Shown: piece by piece, positions 1 to 14,374 of the stretch
Numbering within the stretch: the first letter of the stretch is position 1
Layout of the letters: every line of letters begins with the position of its first letter
Assembly: GCA_005281725.1 (NCBI GenBank)
Contig: SSBO01000009.1
Location: 10,535,313 to 10,599,312 of the forward strand
Direction of reading: 5' to 3'
DNA: 64,000 bases
Origin: Wuchereria bancrofti
Taxonomy: Eukaryota; Nematoda; Chromadorea; Rhabditida; Onchocercidae
The notes under the pieces: generated by a model
Databases searched by the model: none
The model's input: only the letters and a program-made list of their open reading frames with translations
What the model was told of the DNA's origin: nothing
Translations under genes and position numbers: made by a program

Positions 1-269
1 AAACAACAACAACAACAAACAACAGTAACAATAAAAACAGCAGAAGCATGCAAATGTGATTTATTGATATGGTAAATAGATGGTAATAAGAATTGACTGT
101 CTAATCACTTCTCATTAATTAACCAAATTTGATATTTAACTAATATAAATTAAGATAAGTGATGATCCAGAGCTAAAACAGCACATCACCTATGTTTATA
201 ATAGAAGTAAGAAAAAACAAATAAATAAATGAATAACTTTATTTGTTTACATAATTTCAATTTTTCAAT

Positions 270-520
270 TTTTCTATTCATCGTTAAATCATTCTTTTCT
301 GTAAACAATTTTTCATAATTTTTCTTTTTTTTTTGTTTCGTAAAAATCCCTAGAGAAAACTTTTTATTTTTAGTTTTTGTAAATTTTTATTGATTTTTAA
401 CTCTAATCAACTCTTCTATTTATTATTAAATTATTCTTTATGTAAATAATTTTTTCATAATCTTTTTTTCTTTTTTTGTAAAAATTCCTATGAAAAAACT
501 CTTCTTTTTTTGGTAAATAA
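270..520. repeat. Imperfect tandem duplication, about 140 bp unit
   Basis: Two diverged copies in the intron left of the membrane-protein exon share blocks such as ATTCTTT..TGTAAA, TTTTTCATAAT, and GTAAAAAT followed by CCTA. No coding content is visible. Confidence 0.45.
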
Positions 521-581
521 TTTTAAATAAATTTTATAAATAATAAAAAATTGAAATAAATTGAATAAAAATTAGTCAAAC

Positions 582-2023
582 CTTCGTATTCGAATGCAAA
601 TAATGATGACTAATAAGGCAGCAGAAATTAGCGCACCGGATGCTAATAAGGCATATAAGAGATAATTAGATAAATTGGAAAATATCAGCGACACTTCATT
701 TTGTGTCGTTATTTTTTGATTAGTATCACATTGTTGAATCTAAAAAATTAATCTGATAAATTTTCAGTTTCTTATCTTTTGGTTGTATTATTCTGTTTAA
801 TTCATTTTATTCTTATCATTTAAATCTTTAAATTTAAAAAAAAGAACTAAATTTCTATCGTTTAAACTCCTAAATTTAAAAAAACTAAATTCTTTTAATT
901 TAAACATCAAAATTTAAAAAAAAACTAAATTTTTTCACTACTTTCATATTTCGCTTATATTATTTTATTTACACATTATTTTAGTTAATTCATTTTATTC
1001 ATATTATCTAAATTTTAAAACTCAAAAACAAAAAAACTAAATTTTTATCACTCAAACTTCTAAATTCGAAAAAACTAAATTTTTTCAATATTTTCGTTTT
1101 TCCTTTTTACTATTTTATTTACACATTATTTTACTTAATTCGATTCATTCATATCATTTAAATTTTCAAATTCGAAAAGAAAAAACTGAATTTTTATCAC
1201 TCAAACTTCTAAATTCGAAAAAACTAAATTTTTTCAATATTTTCATACTTCTTTTATATTATTTTATTAAAATATCTTATTATTGCCATTTCAATATGTA
1301 ACATTTGTTCGCAACTATTATACAACAAATTTCATTCAATATTTTTTTCATTAACTCTATTGTCTAATATTTTTTACATACAAATTAGATTTTAAAAAAA
1401 AATTAATAATAATAAGCAGATGTTAATTTACATATATACAATTCTAATCATTTTTTTTCTCTTTTTTTTTAATAACATACACTCTTTTTTTTTCTAATCC
1501 TTTCTAAGCCTACTAATTTCATTTTTTTTTTTTTAATACAATTTCTAATGTAAATAAGAACACATAAAATTTTTTTCCTTTTTTAATTATTCATAAAATA
1601 CATAGAAAAAATATTTAAAAGATAAAAAATGCTTCTCACTTTACATACTACTCAATAATAAATATTACAAATATAATTTTTAATAATTTGTAATTGTTAA
1701 TAATTTTGTAATTAAGTGAATTTTTAACAATTTTATTATTAAAAAATTTTTAATGTTTACTAATTTAAATAACAAAAAATTCATCATACAAATATAATAC
1801 AGCTTATTTATCTTCGATATTTGATAATTTTTTAAAAAAAAAAAAAAAAACTTCGATAACTTTTTGATAATTTAATAACTTTCAAAAAAAAAGAAAAGTT
1901 GAAAAAAACCTGTGTAAATTCATCAGTAACAAATTCATCCGAAAGCAAATGCCATATCAATGAAGGATCCGGCGGTGATGGAATATCAAATTCCGGTGGC
2001 GGTGATATGCATTCACATTCCAT
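582..2023 (-). CDS. Unrecognised single-pass membrane protein, N-terminal part (cut by the left edge)
   Basis: Two exons read in phase: 2023-1910 (38 codons, starting at ATG, ending CAG before a GTTTTTTT donor) and 739-582 (52 codons plus 2 bases, acceptor TTTTTTAG, donor AAG|GTTTGA). The first exon gives a short acidic, proline-containing segment with MECECISPPPEFDIP near the start and no evident signal peptide. The second gives about 24 polar residues and then a strong membrane segment (YLLYALLASGALISAALL followed by VIIIC), ended by an IRIR stop-transfer cluster. This suggests an N-out type III or cryptic-signal type I protein with its cytoplasmic part to the left of base 1. I do not recognise a family. 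The intron (740-1909) holds an AT-rich tandem duplication and nothing else clear. The upstream neighbour region is the long gene-poor tract, which could carry its regulation. The start could lie further upstream if another exon exists. Confidence 0.62.
780..1265. repeat. AT-rich tandem array, about 150 bp period
   Basis: Diverged units share ACTAAATTTTTTCA (starting at 923, 1074 and 1223), TTTACACATTATTTTA and TCAAACTTCTAAATTCGAAA. The array lies inside the intron 740-1909 of the left-edge gene. Confidence 0.65.
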
Positions 2024-5000
2024 CACAAAATAATAATAATAATAAACATTGCTCTATCACTGCAATAACTTTATAAACATTATTTTTATTAATTAAATGA
2101 TACATATAAATACACAATAATCACGTAGTAAATATATAAATTTAAAATAAATGTAATTATATGAAAAATTTTTTATAGTTTTAATAGAAGAAAAAGAAAA
2201 ATCAATTATTTTATTCCAAAAAAAAAAAAAAAAATGGAAAGATAAACAATAGCTTCATAAGTGATTAATGAATTATTAAATAAAATTTAATTTGGTTTCT
2301 TTTTTTTTTATTTAATTCAAATTTGATGTCGTCTACTCAATGCAAACAAATTTCTTTTAAAATTTTGCAAAAATTTTCATCAATTTAAAATTTATTTATT
2401 ATTAGACTTTTTTTATGAATGCTATTTAGGATAATTTATAAAATATTTCATTCATTTTCTACTGCTATAAAATGTATATTATAGAAATTTAGAAACTTTT
2501 TTTTTTTTGGAATTTAGTTTTAAAAAAAAAAATTAAATGAACAAATTGATGACCAAATTAGTTTAGCTTTTATTAGCAATCTGCGCCTTATTCGAATTTC
2601 AATTAGCACTTAGTATTTCCTTTTCTCATCCTTTTTTTTGTTTTGCTTTTGCATTAATTGATGAAAAGTTTATTTACACAAAAAATTTTTCGATCGAAAA
2701 GAATTTTTTAAAAAAAAAAAATAAAAGTGTTAATCGTTTGATTTAGCTTATAGGAATAGTGAAAAGTTAGCCAAGATAGACGACAAATAGACAGCCAAAT
2801 TTCGAAGGGTAATTTCATCGGAAGAGAAATGGTATTATTAATAGCGATCCAAGGGTTAAACGATTTTGTGATTGGGACAGCCAAGCTAATAGGACTGGGC
2901 TAATGAACCGTTTTCAGTGAAGACAGAATTGGCTAAGGTTTAAGAAACGATGAAGGAGAAGGAGAGAGAGAGAGAGAGAGAGAGAGAAAGAAGTACGAAG
3001 AACGAAATGAAGAAATGAAATCGGATTGTAATTTAATCAGCGATAGTTTTGTTTGATGTTTAGGCTTGTTCCAGAGATTAGGCTTATCATCATTTTCTAT
3101 ATTTATTTTCCACTTTCATTCAAAAGTTTAATGGATAAATCAAATTTTGAAACAAAATAAGCCAAGAATTTTAAGCTTAGGCAATTTAACATTGTGAAAT
3201 ATTTTCTTGCAAAATTTCAAAATTAAAACTAAAAAAAATGTTTTCTTCTTTTCATTGCTAAAGAACTGAAAAAAAAAAATAGCATAAAAGCTTTTATTTT
3301 TCATTTGAAAAAAAAAAAACGAATATTTAAAATGCTTCATCAACTAAATATTTGTACTAATTTGTTAAAATTTCAACAATCGTATTTATTTGTTTAAAAT
3401 TTAATAGTGACAATTTTAATATGATAATAGCTTATCGATACTTTAAGCATTTTCTTATTACTTAATGATTAGAATTGAGTTTTGATTAGCATTGTTTAAT
3501 TTACAAATTGTAATCTTATCTAAAATGATTAATATTGGTTGGTTGACAAATGACATTAATGACGTAAGCTTTGCTAAACTTTGCTAGGCTTAACAAAAAA
3601 TAAAATTTATAATTTGCTAGCAATCTTAGTAAAATTTCATTTTTTTTTTTTTTTTTTTGCATAAACATCAAATAAAAAGTATGAAAAGAGTAAAAATTTG
3701 TTCGTTAGTTGCTATTTGTGTAGTGCTATCTAGCAAAAGAGTATCAATTTTTCCCGGTGAATCATTTGGGAATTCAATTTGAAATGGAATTTTTCTTTTT
3801 TTTTTTTTCATGTCAAAATAAATCATTTATGGTATTTCAAGCAAACACAGATGCATGCATTAGCAATTTGTACCATTTAGTAAATTATAGCTTTCTTTTT
3901 TTCTTTTTTTATTTCAAAAATCATTGCTATTCATTATCAGATTTGAATAGAATTATTTGATGGGAAATTTTTAAAGTATAAAAAAATTAGTTTGCAAAAT
4001 TAATTTGTTTACTAAAAAAAGATGTAATATAAAATAAATTAGCTAATATATTAGTGAGAATAAGAATGAAGATGAATCATTCTAGTATAGTATTTTTGAG
4101 AATTTAAATTTAAAATTATACTAACTCAGATTTACATCATTCTTTGAGAGTTTAAATTTAAAATTATGCTAAGATTTATACTAAACACAGATTTAACTCA
4201 GAATTATTAAGCTTAAAATTATATTATTCATACTTATTAGTTATGTATTATTTGATTCATTGAAATGTTAGATTAAGCAGTTAATTATTCCAAAATTTTA
4301 TATTACTTAAATTTAACGTAGTAATTGAATTTAGATTAATGGTTTACATAAGGATTCTAACAAATGATCGTTAATGAAGGCGCAAAATGTGTAAACTATT
4401 TAATTAACTTTAGCAATGAATACATCAATCATTTATCATTTGGAATGTATTTTTTCTTGAATTATATATTTATTTTGCATAATAAACAAATTTGACACTT
4501 AAAAAAAAAATCATTTCACGATTTATCAAATATTTATATCAAAAGTATCTTTTTCAGTTTGAAATTTACAAAAAAAAAAAAACTTCAATTGAGTTTGCTT
4601 AAATTTATTTTTGTAATAATCTTTTACACTGATAAATATAATATACATAACTTTTAATGTATATATTTTAATTGCCAAATTTAAATATGCTTTGAGAAAA
4701 AAAATAATTGAAATTTGAAAAATTTTAAGTTAAAAGTGTCGAAAAAAAAAAGAAACATAGACGAATTGAAAAATGAAAATTATACAATTGTGCTTTATAC
4801 AATTAAAAAGTGTAACTGATAAAAAGAAAGAACGAACGATTCGAATCATTTTTGTGTAATAGCAGAAAAGAAATCTTTGTGATAATAAATGAAATAATTA
4901 ATTGGTAAAGAAATTTCATCGTGACAAGTGATACGGAAGTTGGCGCAACTGTCAGAATTAATTTTGTCAATTTTAACTGTTTTATTTTTCTTTTTTTATT

Positions 5001-6294
5001 TTTTAAGAAAATGACAAAATTTTGACTAGTCAATTTATGTACTAAATTTACGTACCACCTAACTTCTAATACATTTCTAAAATAAACTCTCTAAAATTGA
5101 AGCTACATTAGCTTATTCTTATTAACTTTATATTTTAAACATAATTTAACTAAATCAGTGCAATACTTAAAAATATTTCTGATACCTATGCTACATCCTT
5201 TAAGGAAACAAATATCAGGGAATAATCAATTGTTATCAGTTCTTAACAATACAACAATATTTGCATAATTTTCCCTTCATTTTTGCTCATCTCATTTTGT
5301 GTTGCATTCAAATTTGGAAAAAAGTAAAAAAAAAAGCAGAACGATAATTGATACAACGAATTAATTAAATGAAAAGGAAAAAAAATTGTTGGAAAAAAAT
5401 GTAAGAAATTTTTCTGTTAAATGAAAAAATGATCAAAGTGACATCTGTTATAAAAAGTTTAATAAACATTGTAATCAAGTAGTAAGAGTATAGCTGCAAG
5501 CTTATCGTTACTTATTGTCAAAAATACATTTTATTTTATTTTATTTTTTTGGATAGAACAATTTAAATGGAAGATTTCGCTTTTTTTTTCTAATAGAATG
5601 AAAAAGTAAGTAGAAATAATGACAAACTAGCAAAATTTGATGTTAAAATTCAAAATATTTTTACAGACAGAATTAATTTAACTTAATAAAATTTTGCTTA
5701 TTTTCACTGGGTAATACCGATTTTATAAGTAGATTTTATAAGTATTTTATAAGTAATTTTGCAAATTCATTCTGTCAAATCAATAATTTGCAATATATTT
5801 CACAAAATATTTCACAGAAAAAAATAGAGAAAAAAAGTGGTAAAATATGGAAAAACTTTTAAATTATCAAAGAAAAACTTTCGAATATTTTCATGAAGAC
5901 CAACTGATTCAGCAAATTTAATAAATTGAAAATTTTCAAAATAAGAAATTCTAATTTACAAAAGAAAGCAAAAATTTAAGTAATTATATCTATTATAGAT
6001 ATCTCATAATTACGATTAAATCATTAGCTTAGCTAATATTTGATAGGAGAAAATAAAGGTGAAAAAATCGAAGTGATATTAAAAAAAAAAAAATTTGGCC
6101 GGAAAAGAAGAATGCTAAGATGAGGCTAATCGGAACCGGAATCGGAAGTGCTATTCAGGTTATGTAAGCAAAACACATCGAGACAATTTTCAAGGGTACT
6201 AATTTATTTTGTTAAACATCTGTCATAAGGTTATTCCTTCATTACAACGGAACATGTTAATGTCTCAAGTAGACTAGGCAGAAGTGCTTGTTCA

Positions 6295-6327
6295 AAAATG
6301 GTACTTAAAATCTTTCAGTACCATTTT
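6295..6327. other. Perfect 11-bp inverted repeat (hairpin)
   Basis: AAAATGGTACT (6295-6305) and AGTACCATTTT (6317-6327) are exact reverse complements separated by 11 bases. The stem is shorter than a normal animal pre-miRNA. No function is assigned. Confidence 0.6.
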
Positions 6328-8125
6328 AGCCCAATTCTTTAAAATATGGACGAATTTCGATTTCATTTCATGCTTTGTTAGCATTCTTGCTAAATATTTA
6401 TTTTACTAATAAATTTTGTCAAAATGAAGAATAGATTTATTATGAAGAAAAAAATTTCAGAAAAAAATTAAAAATCTAAAAAAAAAAAAGAAAATTTGGA
6501 AGAAAATTTTTCCCATCATTACTATTGTGCGAAAAAAGTAACTAACAATACTTAGAAAATTATAAATATTTCATTTTGTCTTTCTTTATTTCTTCTAGCC
6601 ATTTATTAAACTATAATTAAAGCATCAAAAAATTTGCACAAAAGAATTTTGGAAAATTTTTGGATGTAAAATAATTGATAATTTTTGAAAAGAAAAAAAA
6701 AGGTGTAAAAATTATTTCACACTTACTTAAAATTTCAAGCACTCAAAAAAAAAAAAATATTTTGCACAATTCTTTCTTTACATTCCCTAGGGTTTTTCTT
6801 TTCGTTTCTTTTTTTCTTTTTTTTTTTTCAAAATTGTATCTTAATTGAAAGGTTGTTGAAGTAATAATGGTTGTAAAAAAGCTTGAACAAAAGAGAAAAA
6901 CTAAAAGAATTTGATTTGTTTAAAAAGGGATGCAAGTTAAAGTATTAGCCATAAACTTCGGCCTAGTTTAGTCTCTCTTTATTGTCTGTTATCTATGCTT
7001 TCAAAAAAAAAAAGAGAGAAAATTTTTTTTTTTCGTTTTCTAATGAAGAATTCATGAAGAAAGCATAGTAGAGCCAATATTTGTCATCATTTTGTTGTAT
7101 CAAAAAGAAAAAAAAAATGAAATCTTTTTGCATTTTTTTTTTTTTGAAAAAAAATCCAAAAATGAAATTAGAACAAATTTTTGCTACTACTTAAATACGT
7201 ATGAAATTAATTATTTATAAAAATAACACACAACAATAAATTGTTGACAGAAATTAAAATGTCATTTGTGTGTTAAATTTTCTTTGTTCATTTTTGAAAC
7301 AAAATTACTTTGTAATTTTATAGTGTATTTTGAAATTGTATTATATGAAAATTAAGCGTGATAAGTAAATTGGAAATATTTTAATCGTTTTATGAAATTG
7401 TTTCAGAAGTTTAAAATATTTATAATTTGTTGTCTTATTTACTTTTAATATTAAATTAATTAAGTGATTAGAAAAGATCACAGATTGTATAAATAATAGA
7501 GAAAAGAAGTAAAAAAAAGGAAAATTCAAATGAATTATTATCTTTTCTATTCTTAATTGTTGGCATTCGATCACACTACTAAAATTATCACATATCATAT
7601 CAGTTTATATTTTTCATTTTTAATTTTTCAAAATGTTAAATATTTCAAATTTGTTATGACAAATAGTAAATAGAGGGTAAATAAGAATTGTTGTGATATT
7701 GTAATAATAATTATTTATGAGAATAAGCTTCATCATTCTCAAAGAACAGTAAACTATGATATGAAATATGCAAATAATAGTGGTAATTGTTGGTTAATTA
7801 ATATGGTTTGTGCATTATTTCTAATTAATAATTAAAAACAATACGGTTTGGGTGATTATTTATCATAGAGAAATGATAATTGATTTAAATGAATAAATTC
7901 TATGTTACTTCACTGCAACTGTAACTGTGTAAATAAGCTAGTAAGCTAATAAATAAGCTAATATTCGTTGAAAATTTATATCTATGAGAAATTAGAACAA
8001 ATAATAAATACTAAGTAAATATATGAATAAGTTTAGTAAAATATAAGTAGCAATGTTAATTTTATTAAACAAAACAATTTTCAAATTTAATATTATTAAT
8101 AAAATAGTAAAAGTAATAATAAATA

Positions 8126-8165
8126 ATTACTATTATTATTACTATTGTTATTATTATTATTACTA

Positions 8166-8199
<34 letters not shown>

Positions 8200-8200
8200 G
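8126..8200. repeat. (ATT)n microsatellite, interrupted
   Basis: ATT/ACT/GTT triplets run for about 75 bases. They create a spurious isoleucine/valine frame on the minus strand. Confidence 0.85.
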
Positions 8201-10299
8201 AGCAATAAGAATATCAGTTTACAATGATACGCTTGGATTCTCTTTAAATATCTATCTATCAATCAATCAGATTACAAGTGATGCTATAAGCGCATAGAAT
8301 GCGGTGAAATAGCGCCCCATCAGGTAAATCAGCTAAAATATACAAACAATAGGAAAGAGAGAGAGAGAGAGAGAATAATTCTAGGAGAACAGGTGAACAA
8401 TTAATCAGGAATTAGTCAAATCTCAAAAAGGATAATCTGTTTCAGTTAAGCAGTAAGCATGCCATTAAATGGAAGATGAAATTTGAATGAGAGCAGCTTA
8501 TAATAAAAATTAGAATAGAACGAAAATTTTAAAATTTAATTGAATAGTTTGAAACAAACTGTAGAATAGAATAGAATTGAATATAGTTAAATAAACTAGA
8601 TAGAACAAATTAATTGAAATAGAATTAGAATAGAATAAGTTCTTAATGAAATCTAATTTAATCTTAATAGCTTCATCCTACAATTTAAAATGCAATACGA
8701 TGAATTGTGTTAATTTTACATCCAATTTAATTTCTTTTTTTGTGTTCTTTGATAACTGTAATTATGCATCGAATTTTAGTTTAATTTACGATAATAAAAT
8801 ATGAAAAGAAATTCTGTAAAAAGTAAACCGAACGTAGTATTTAAATATAGAATAAAGCAACAAAAAAAAAAGATGCTAATTTAATTGAATGAATAACTGT
8901 AAAATATTCTAAAAATTAGCAATTTGTGTAAACAATCAGAAAAAATGAGAAATGTACACATTTTCAAATTGTTGTTTTTTCAAAAAAAAAAAAACACAGG
9001 AAACGTTAAGAATATGAATTATATTCTCTCAACAAATAGTCCTCTTAATAATAATAAATATGATTTAATATCATTTCTAATAATTTTCAAGTGTTAATAA
9101 ATGGAAAGATTTTTGTCAACAAAATAACAGGAAATAATCTTAATCCGGTATAATACAAAAAAGATTACCAAATATCTTTTATAGTAGTTCAAAGGTCACA
9201 TGTCATTTTTTTTTTCTTTCTTTCTTATTAGGAAAAAAGAAAGATATGAAAAATAATATTTCATGATAATATTGTGTTCGATTATAATCTTTCCTGCTGA
9301 TATTATAGCTCATCAAAAGCAATGAACCATAAAAAAAAATTGACGAGAAAAAAAAAAGAAAATAATACATTCAGCAAAAAGGATAGAGAAGAAAGAAGAG
9401 ATTGGTTAAAAGAGAGACCGTCCGAATATGACACTCATCTAATTATCATAAAAACAGAAGAAGCCCAATTATAGTTCATTAAAGGTCAGTTATAACTGTT
9501 CATAAATATGCTAACAAGAATAAATTGTCAACAATTTTCATTCCTATCTTTTCCTTGAATACATAATTTTTCAAATATATATTATCTTCAAATCATAAAC
9601 TAAACAAACAAATTATCCTGAACAATGCAAAAAAAATTTCTTAAAATGATCATAAAATAAGCAATACTAAAGTTAAACTTAAATAATGACTATGAATAGT
9701 TTTTTTTTTTTTTTCATCTTATATTACTATGTCAGAGTTCCCCAAATATCTTCTTTGGTAGATTATGCTAAAATGCTTATCTTAAATGATAGAAATAAAT
9801 GAAAAAAAAGAAAGAAATAATAATATTTCTCTTATGAACACGAATAATAATATTTCAAAAAATAATTGATCAAATTGAGAATACCTTTGATCATATTCAA
9901 TTTAAAATTGATTAATTTGTATATCTCATATTCCAATCTAAACTGAAAGATTATTACTTTGTAATAATGATACGATGACGTTCAGTGTTATCCATTAACT
10001 GAAAGGATGCTTAATAATGATTGAAGGTAATATGATACAGTGATTTTCTATTGGATGTTTATTTATTTGTCTATTGCTGATTGATTTAAATCTAATTTCA
10101 TTTCATTTCACATTAATTGCATTCATTGAAGATAATTTTCTTGTAATTAACATTGCTACTAATTAAAAAAAAAAAAGAAAAAGTTTCATTGCTTTAACTA
10201 ATAGCAATTTAAACTGAAAAAAAAATGAACTGTTATAACAATAATGATTATACATAACAATGAATAAACAAAAAATTAATAATAATTATGATAATAATG

Positions 10300-10866
10300 A
10301 TAAGATATGAGTAACAATTGTGATAGCAAAATTAAGACAATACCTGTAACACTAGTGACAAGAAAAGTTATAAAATTCAATTATTTAAAATTATCATTTG
10401 AAAAAATTGTGATACAATGACTATACTGGTTTATCACTATGATATCAAAGTGATATATCTTTTATTAACAGAAAATAACTGTGATAATAATAATGATATA
10501 TATAAGCAGCAAAATTAAATAAGAAGGAATTAAAATAATAGCTGTGATAAGAAAAGTTATAAAATGCAGTTATTTAAAATTATCATTTGAGAAGCTTGAA
10601 AAAAATTGTGATGCAATGATTATACCGGTTTATCACTACGATATCAAAGTGATATATCTTTTATTAACAGAAAATAATAATTGCGATAATAGTGATAAGA
10701 TATGAGCAGTAAAATTAAATGAAAAGAAATTAAAATAATAGCTGTGATAAGAAAAGTTATAAAATGCAATTATTTAAAATTATCACTTAAGAAGTTTGAA
10801 AAGAATTGTGATACAATGATTATACTGGTCTATCACTATGATATCAAAGTGATGTATCTTTTATTA
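10300..10866. repeat. Tandem array, 3 copies, about 190-200 bp period
   Basis: Three units share GATAAGATATGAG, AGAAAAGTTATAAAAT (at 10361, 10550 and 10750), a TTATTTAAAATTATCA block and TATCACTATGATATCAAAGT. Each unit contains several GTGAT/ATCAC elements that can pair locally. No coding frame runs through the array. Confidence 0.8.
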
Positions 10867-11764
10867 TTCTTTATGAACTCTAAAAAGTAATTTACCCTTT
10901 TGACCTTCTCATAAACCAATTTTCAACTGAAATTTCACACTAAATAATAGTTAAGAAGCGAAGAGTAATATGCATAAAATTATGCCATATGGTATGACAG
11001 AGAAAGGGTAAACCATACGATAATATCAAAAATAATTAAAGGATGAAGTAGCCCATTTCATCCTTTCCCTCTCTCTCTTTCTTTCTTTCATTGTCCTCTT
11101 TTGAAAGTGCTAGAAACTTCCTTTATGATAATTTTAACTTTTAATAGAGTTAAAAATTTTGATTGCTGCAAAGGATAATTGCTAGCATTTAAATATCAAA
11201 AAGAAGTGGAGGAAAAAAAAAGGGAGCAATCAAAAAATTGTAGAAATAATCTTTGAAGTTTAATAAATTATCACAAAAAAATTCAAGAAAAAGATCATAT
11301 TTTTTAAAATTTGAAATAACAATTTTTAAAGAATGAATGAATGAATGAATGGATATTTGTATATTTTGAAAATTTCAACAAACAATTAACAAACAAAAAT
11401 TTTATCTCTTCTAAATTTTGATAATATTATCAATGCTATCTATCATTTATCATTTCACAAAGAGAGAGAGAGAGAGAGGAAAAATAAGGAAAAAGGAGAA
11501 TAGATATGAATAGATATGAAATTGGATAGATATGAATGGCTTGTTGTTAACAAGTCTGTAATTATTTGTTACCCCGAAAGTAGAAAGGTACAAATCCGAT
11601 CAGGTGGTTGTTCTGCGCAACAGGTGGAAGTACTCATTACTTCTCAAAATTCTCATCAATAGCTACAAAGTTACGATGTAAATAGGCAATAAAATTCATC
11701 CAAAGAAAAACTGTTTTCATCCTATTTTTTTCTCTATCTTGAAGTATAACTATCAATGATATTT

Positions 11765-12003
11765 TAAATTTTGTTACAGCTAATGAAAAAATTACTTTGA
11801 TAATTTAAACTTTATTACAGCTAATGAAAAAATTACTTTGACAATTTAAATTTTATTACAGCTAATGAAAAAATCGCTTTGATAATTTAAATTTTGTTAC
11901 AGCTAATGAAAAAACTACTTTGATAATTTAAGTTTTGCTATAAATAATGAGAAAATTACTTTGATAATTCAAGTTTTGTTACAGCTAATGAGAAAATTAC
12001 TTT
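11765..12003. repeat. Tandem array, about 6 copies, 41 bp period
   Basis: Units contain TTACAGCTAATGAAAAAATT followed by ACTTTGATAATTTAA. Starts at 11774, 11815 and 11856 show an exact 41-base spacing. The last two copies are more diverged (AATAATGAGAAAAT). Confidence 0.88.
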
Positions 12004-14374
12004 TGTTAAATAGTTATTTTGCATGAATAAAGTAAAACAGAATAAAATAAAATTATGAATTAGTTTGTATATTAGCATAATGATTACTGTAAAATGAAAA
12101 GTAAAGAATATTCCAACGACAAACTAATATTGATCAATTTTGAACTCTTTAATCATTTCTAAATTTTATTTCTGTTAATTTATGCATCTATCACGAGTAA
12201 TCGACAAGAAATAAAAGTACTGAGCTATAAATTGATAAGCAAAGTATTATAAATTAAACTTGAATATTTTTCTAAAAATTTTTTTTTAAATTTTATCGCT
12301 ATTTTGCATATTATCCATCAATAATGATTTAAGGAAAATAAAATAGTTTCATTTTTTGTAAGTATACCTAAGTATCTGATAGACTAGTACTTACTTACTA
12401 GTACTTACTACTGTCTAAGTATATGCTAGCTTAGATAGTATCTAATTTAGACCTATTTAGTTTAGGCTACTTCTTAATGCAAAAGAAATTACTGTAATTG
12501 GTTGAAAAATGTGACTGATTAAGGTGTGAGATAATTATGTGTATGTATGTATGTGTATGTATGCATGTGTATGTGTGTGTCATGAATTTGTTTACTCAAA
12601 TAACATTATTAATCATTAGCTTTTAGGTGGTTAGCATTTTGGCTTTTTTCTTATTTACTTTACTCCTACCATTATGTCCTATGTAATGTTAAATATTATA
12701 AATTATGTACATTTATTTTTTTCAAAAAAAAAAAAATTTTGCTCAAATTTGAATTTGTAATTCAAATCGAATTTGCTTATCATAAAAATTCAATTTTAAC
12801 AATTTTGAAAATTTTGTGATTTATTGATGAAATAGGAAAGGAATTATTAATCTTTCATCATTTTAAATTTCAGTCTGATATTTATTCTATTTAAATGTAT
12901 CGAAATAAATAATATTTTTACCTTAGCTAAATATTCTTTTTATAGAATCAAACAGATAAATTGAATCGAATAAAATTAATGCATACTACACTAATATAAA
13001 ATTTATTACATTCTTAAAGTCTGTCGTCTATTTTGCTTCTATTTAAAAAATGATTTTCATCCATTTTTTTTTCTGGCCTTTCATTAATTTTGAAAAATTG
13101 ATTTCTTTGAAGTAAAAAAAACTATTTTTCAGTTTACAATTAATTTTGTCTTTCTTTTTTTCATTGCATTCAAAAACAAAAGAAAAAAAAAATAAAACTC
13201 GTTATACATTATAGCAAGCTTCTCTAAAAATATAGTTAAATTTTAAAAGTTGAAAATAATTTGTTGCATAAATAAAAATTAAAAATTAAGTTCATAATTA
13301 AATAAATATAAAAGAATTAGAAGAAATTAGCAGATAAATCATTTTCTTATTATTATTAATAAGCATTGAAAAAAAAAATGCATAATAAAGGAAGCATTAT
13401 AATAAGCGCTTTTGTTCGTTATGAATAAATGAGAATGCATTTCATGAAGCGCTTTTGACCACTGTGAATAAATGCTAATAATAGATTGAAGGACAAATAG
13501 TATTAGTTTGGATTTATTAAATGAGAATATTTATATCTGTGAAGATAGAATGTTCGTTCAATTATAAAATTAATCAATTTAATTCATATTTAGTCAAAAA
13601 TTAAGTAAATAATACAAGAAAAGAAGATATAATACAATATTTTCAACTTCAAAAATAATAAAAAATTAAAAAAAAAAACACTTCAAACTGTTATTTAGTG
13701 TATGGCTTAAATTGAAAATTTCATTTTTAATTGTAAAATTTTTTATCTAAACAAAATTTCCGACATGAAAAGTTTTATGTGGAATAAAAATAATAAAATT
13801 GAACAGAGAAATTGAATATTTTTCAGTTACATTCATAAATTATCGGCAATATGAAAAGGATAAATAATTGGTTTAATAAATTTTAAAAGCAATCAATAAT
13901 TTATTCTTATCCATTATGCTTCACTTCCTATTTATGCAAAATTATAGGTAAAAATTTTGAAACGGTTCAATGCTTTATTGCAATAATTCGTCGTCATAAT
14001 TACTAATAATTATAATTTCAAGAAATACCTTAATTTTTACATTAAGTATAACCTTGAATGTGTGAAATTCAAATGTTAGATGGAAATGACAGATCAAATC
14101 AGTGAAGCTGAAATAATCAATGTCAAAAAAAAAAAATATTTAACAATTCTCATAAATAAAAAAAAAAAATATTTAACAATTCTCACTAATAATCATAATA
14201 TCAAGATTTCTCGTAATTAATTCATTATTTATTAACTTATAAACTAATATTTACTAATAAACTAATATTTACATTAATATGTTATTTTAAAAAAATTAAT
14301 ACATTATTTAATTGAATCAAATTAAAATTTGCAAAAACCAATATGATGATGTCAAAAATTGTCATATTTATTTT
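12004..14374. other. Intergenic, no gene seen
   Basis: AT-rich sequence without supported exons. It holds a palindrome-rich patch at about 12360-12470 (ACTAGTACTTACTTACTAGTAC), a (GTAT/GTGT)n microsatellite at about 12538-12580, and a short direct duplication at about 14121-14189. Confidence 0.5.

Larger units (their letters stand above)
2024..10299. other. Gene-poor AT-rich intergenic tract, part 1
   Basis: No supported gene was found. The open frames here are short and made of homopolymer A/T or low-complexity sequence. Contents worth noting are a GA tract at about 2959-2990, a hairpin at 6295-6327, an (ATT)n microsatellite at about 8126-8200, a GA tract at about 8356-8374 and an AACAGGTG motif at 8388-8395. 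A slightly GC-richer patch at 2740-2960 has no convincing frame or splice sites. This tract is upstream of the minus-strand gene at 2023, so it may hold its promoter. Confidence 0.6.

Noticed and set aside
1..25. (AAC)n at the left edge as part of a coding glutamine/leucine tract
   Set aside because: It is too short and at the window edge, with no phase link to the membrane-protein exons.
8065..8262. Isoleucine/valine-rich 65-codon minus frame
   Set aside because: It is a translation of the (ATT)n microsatellite.
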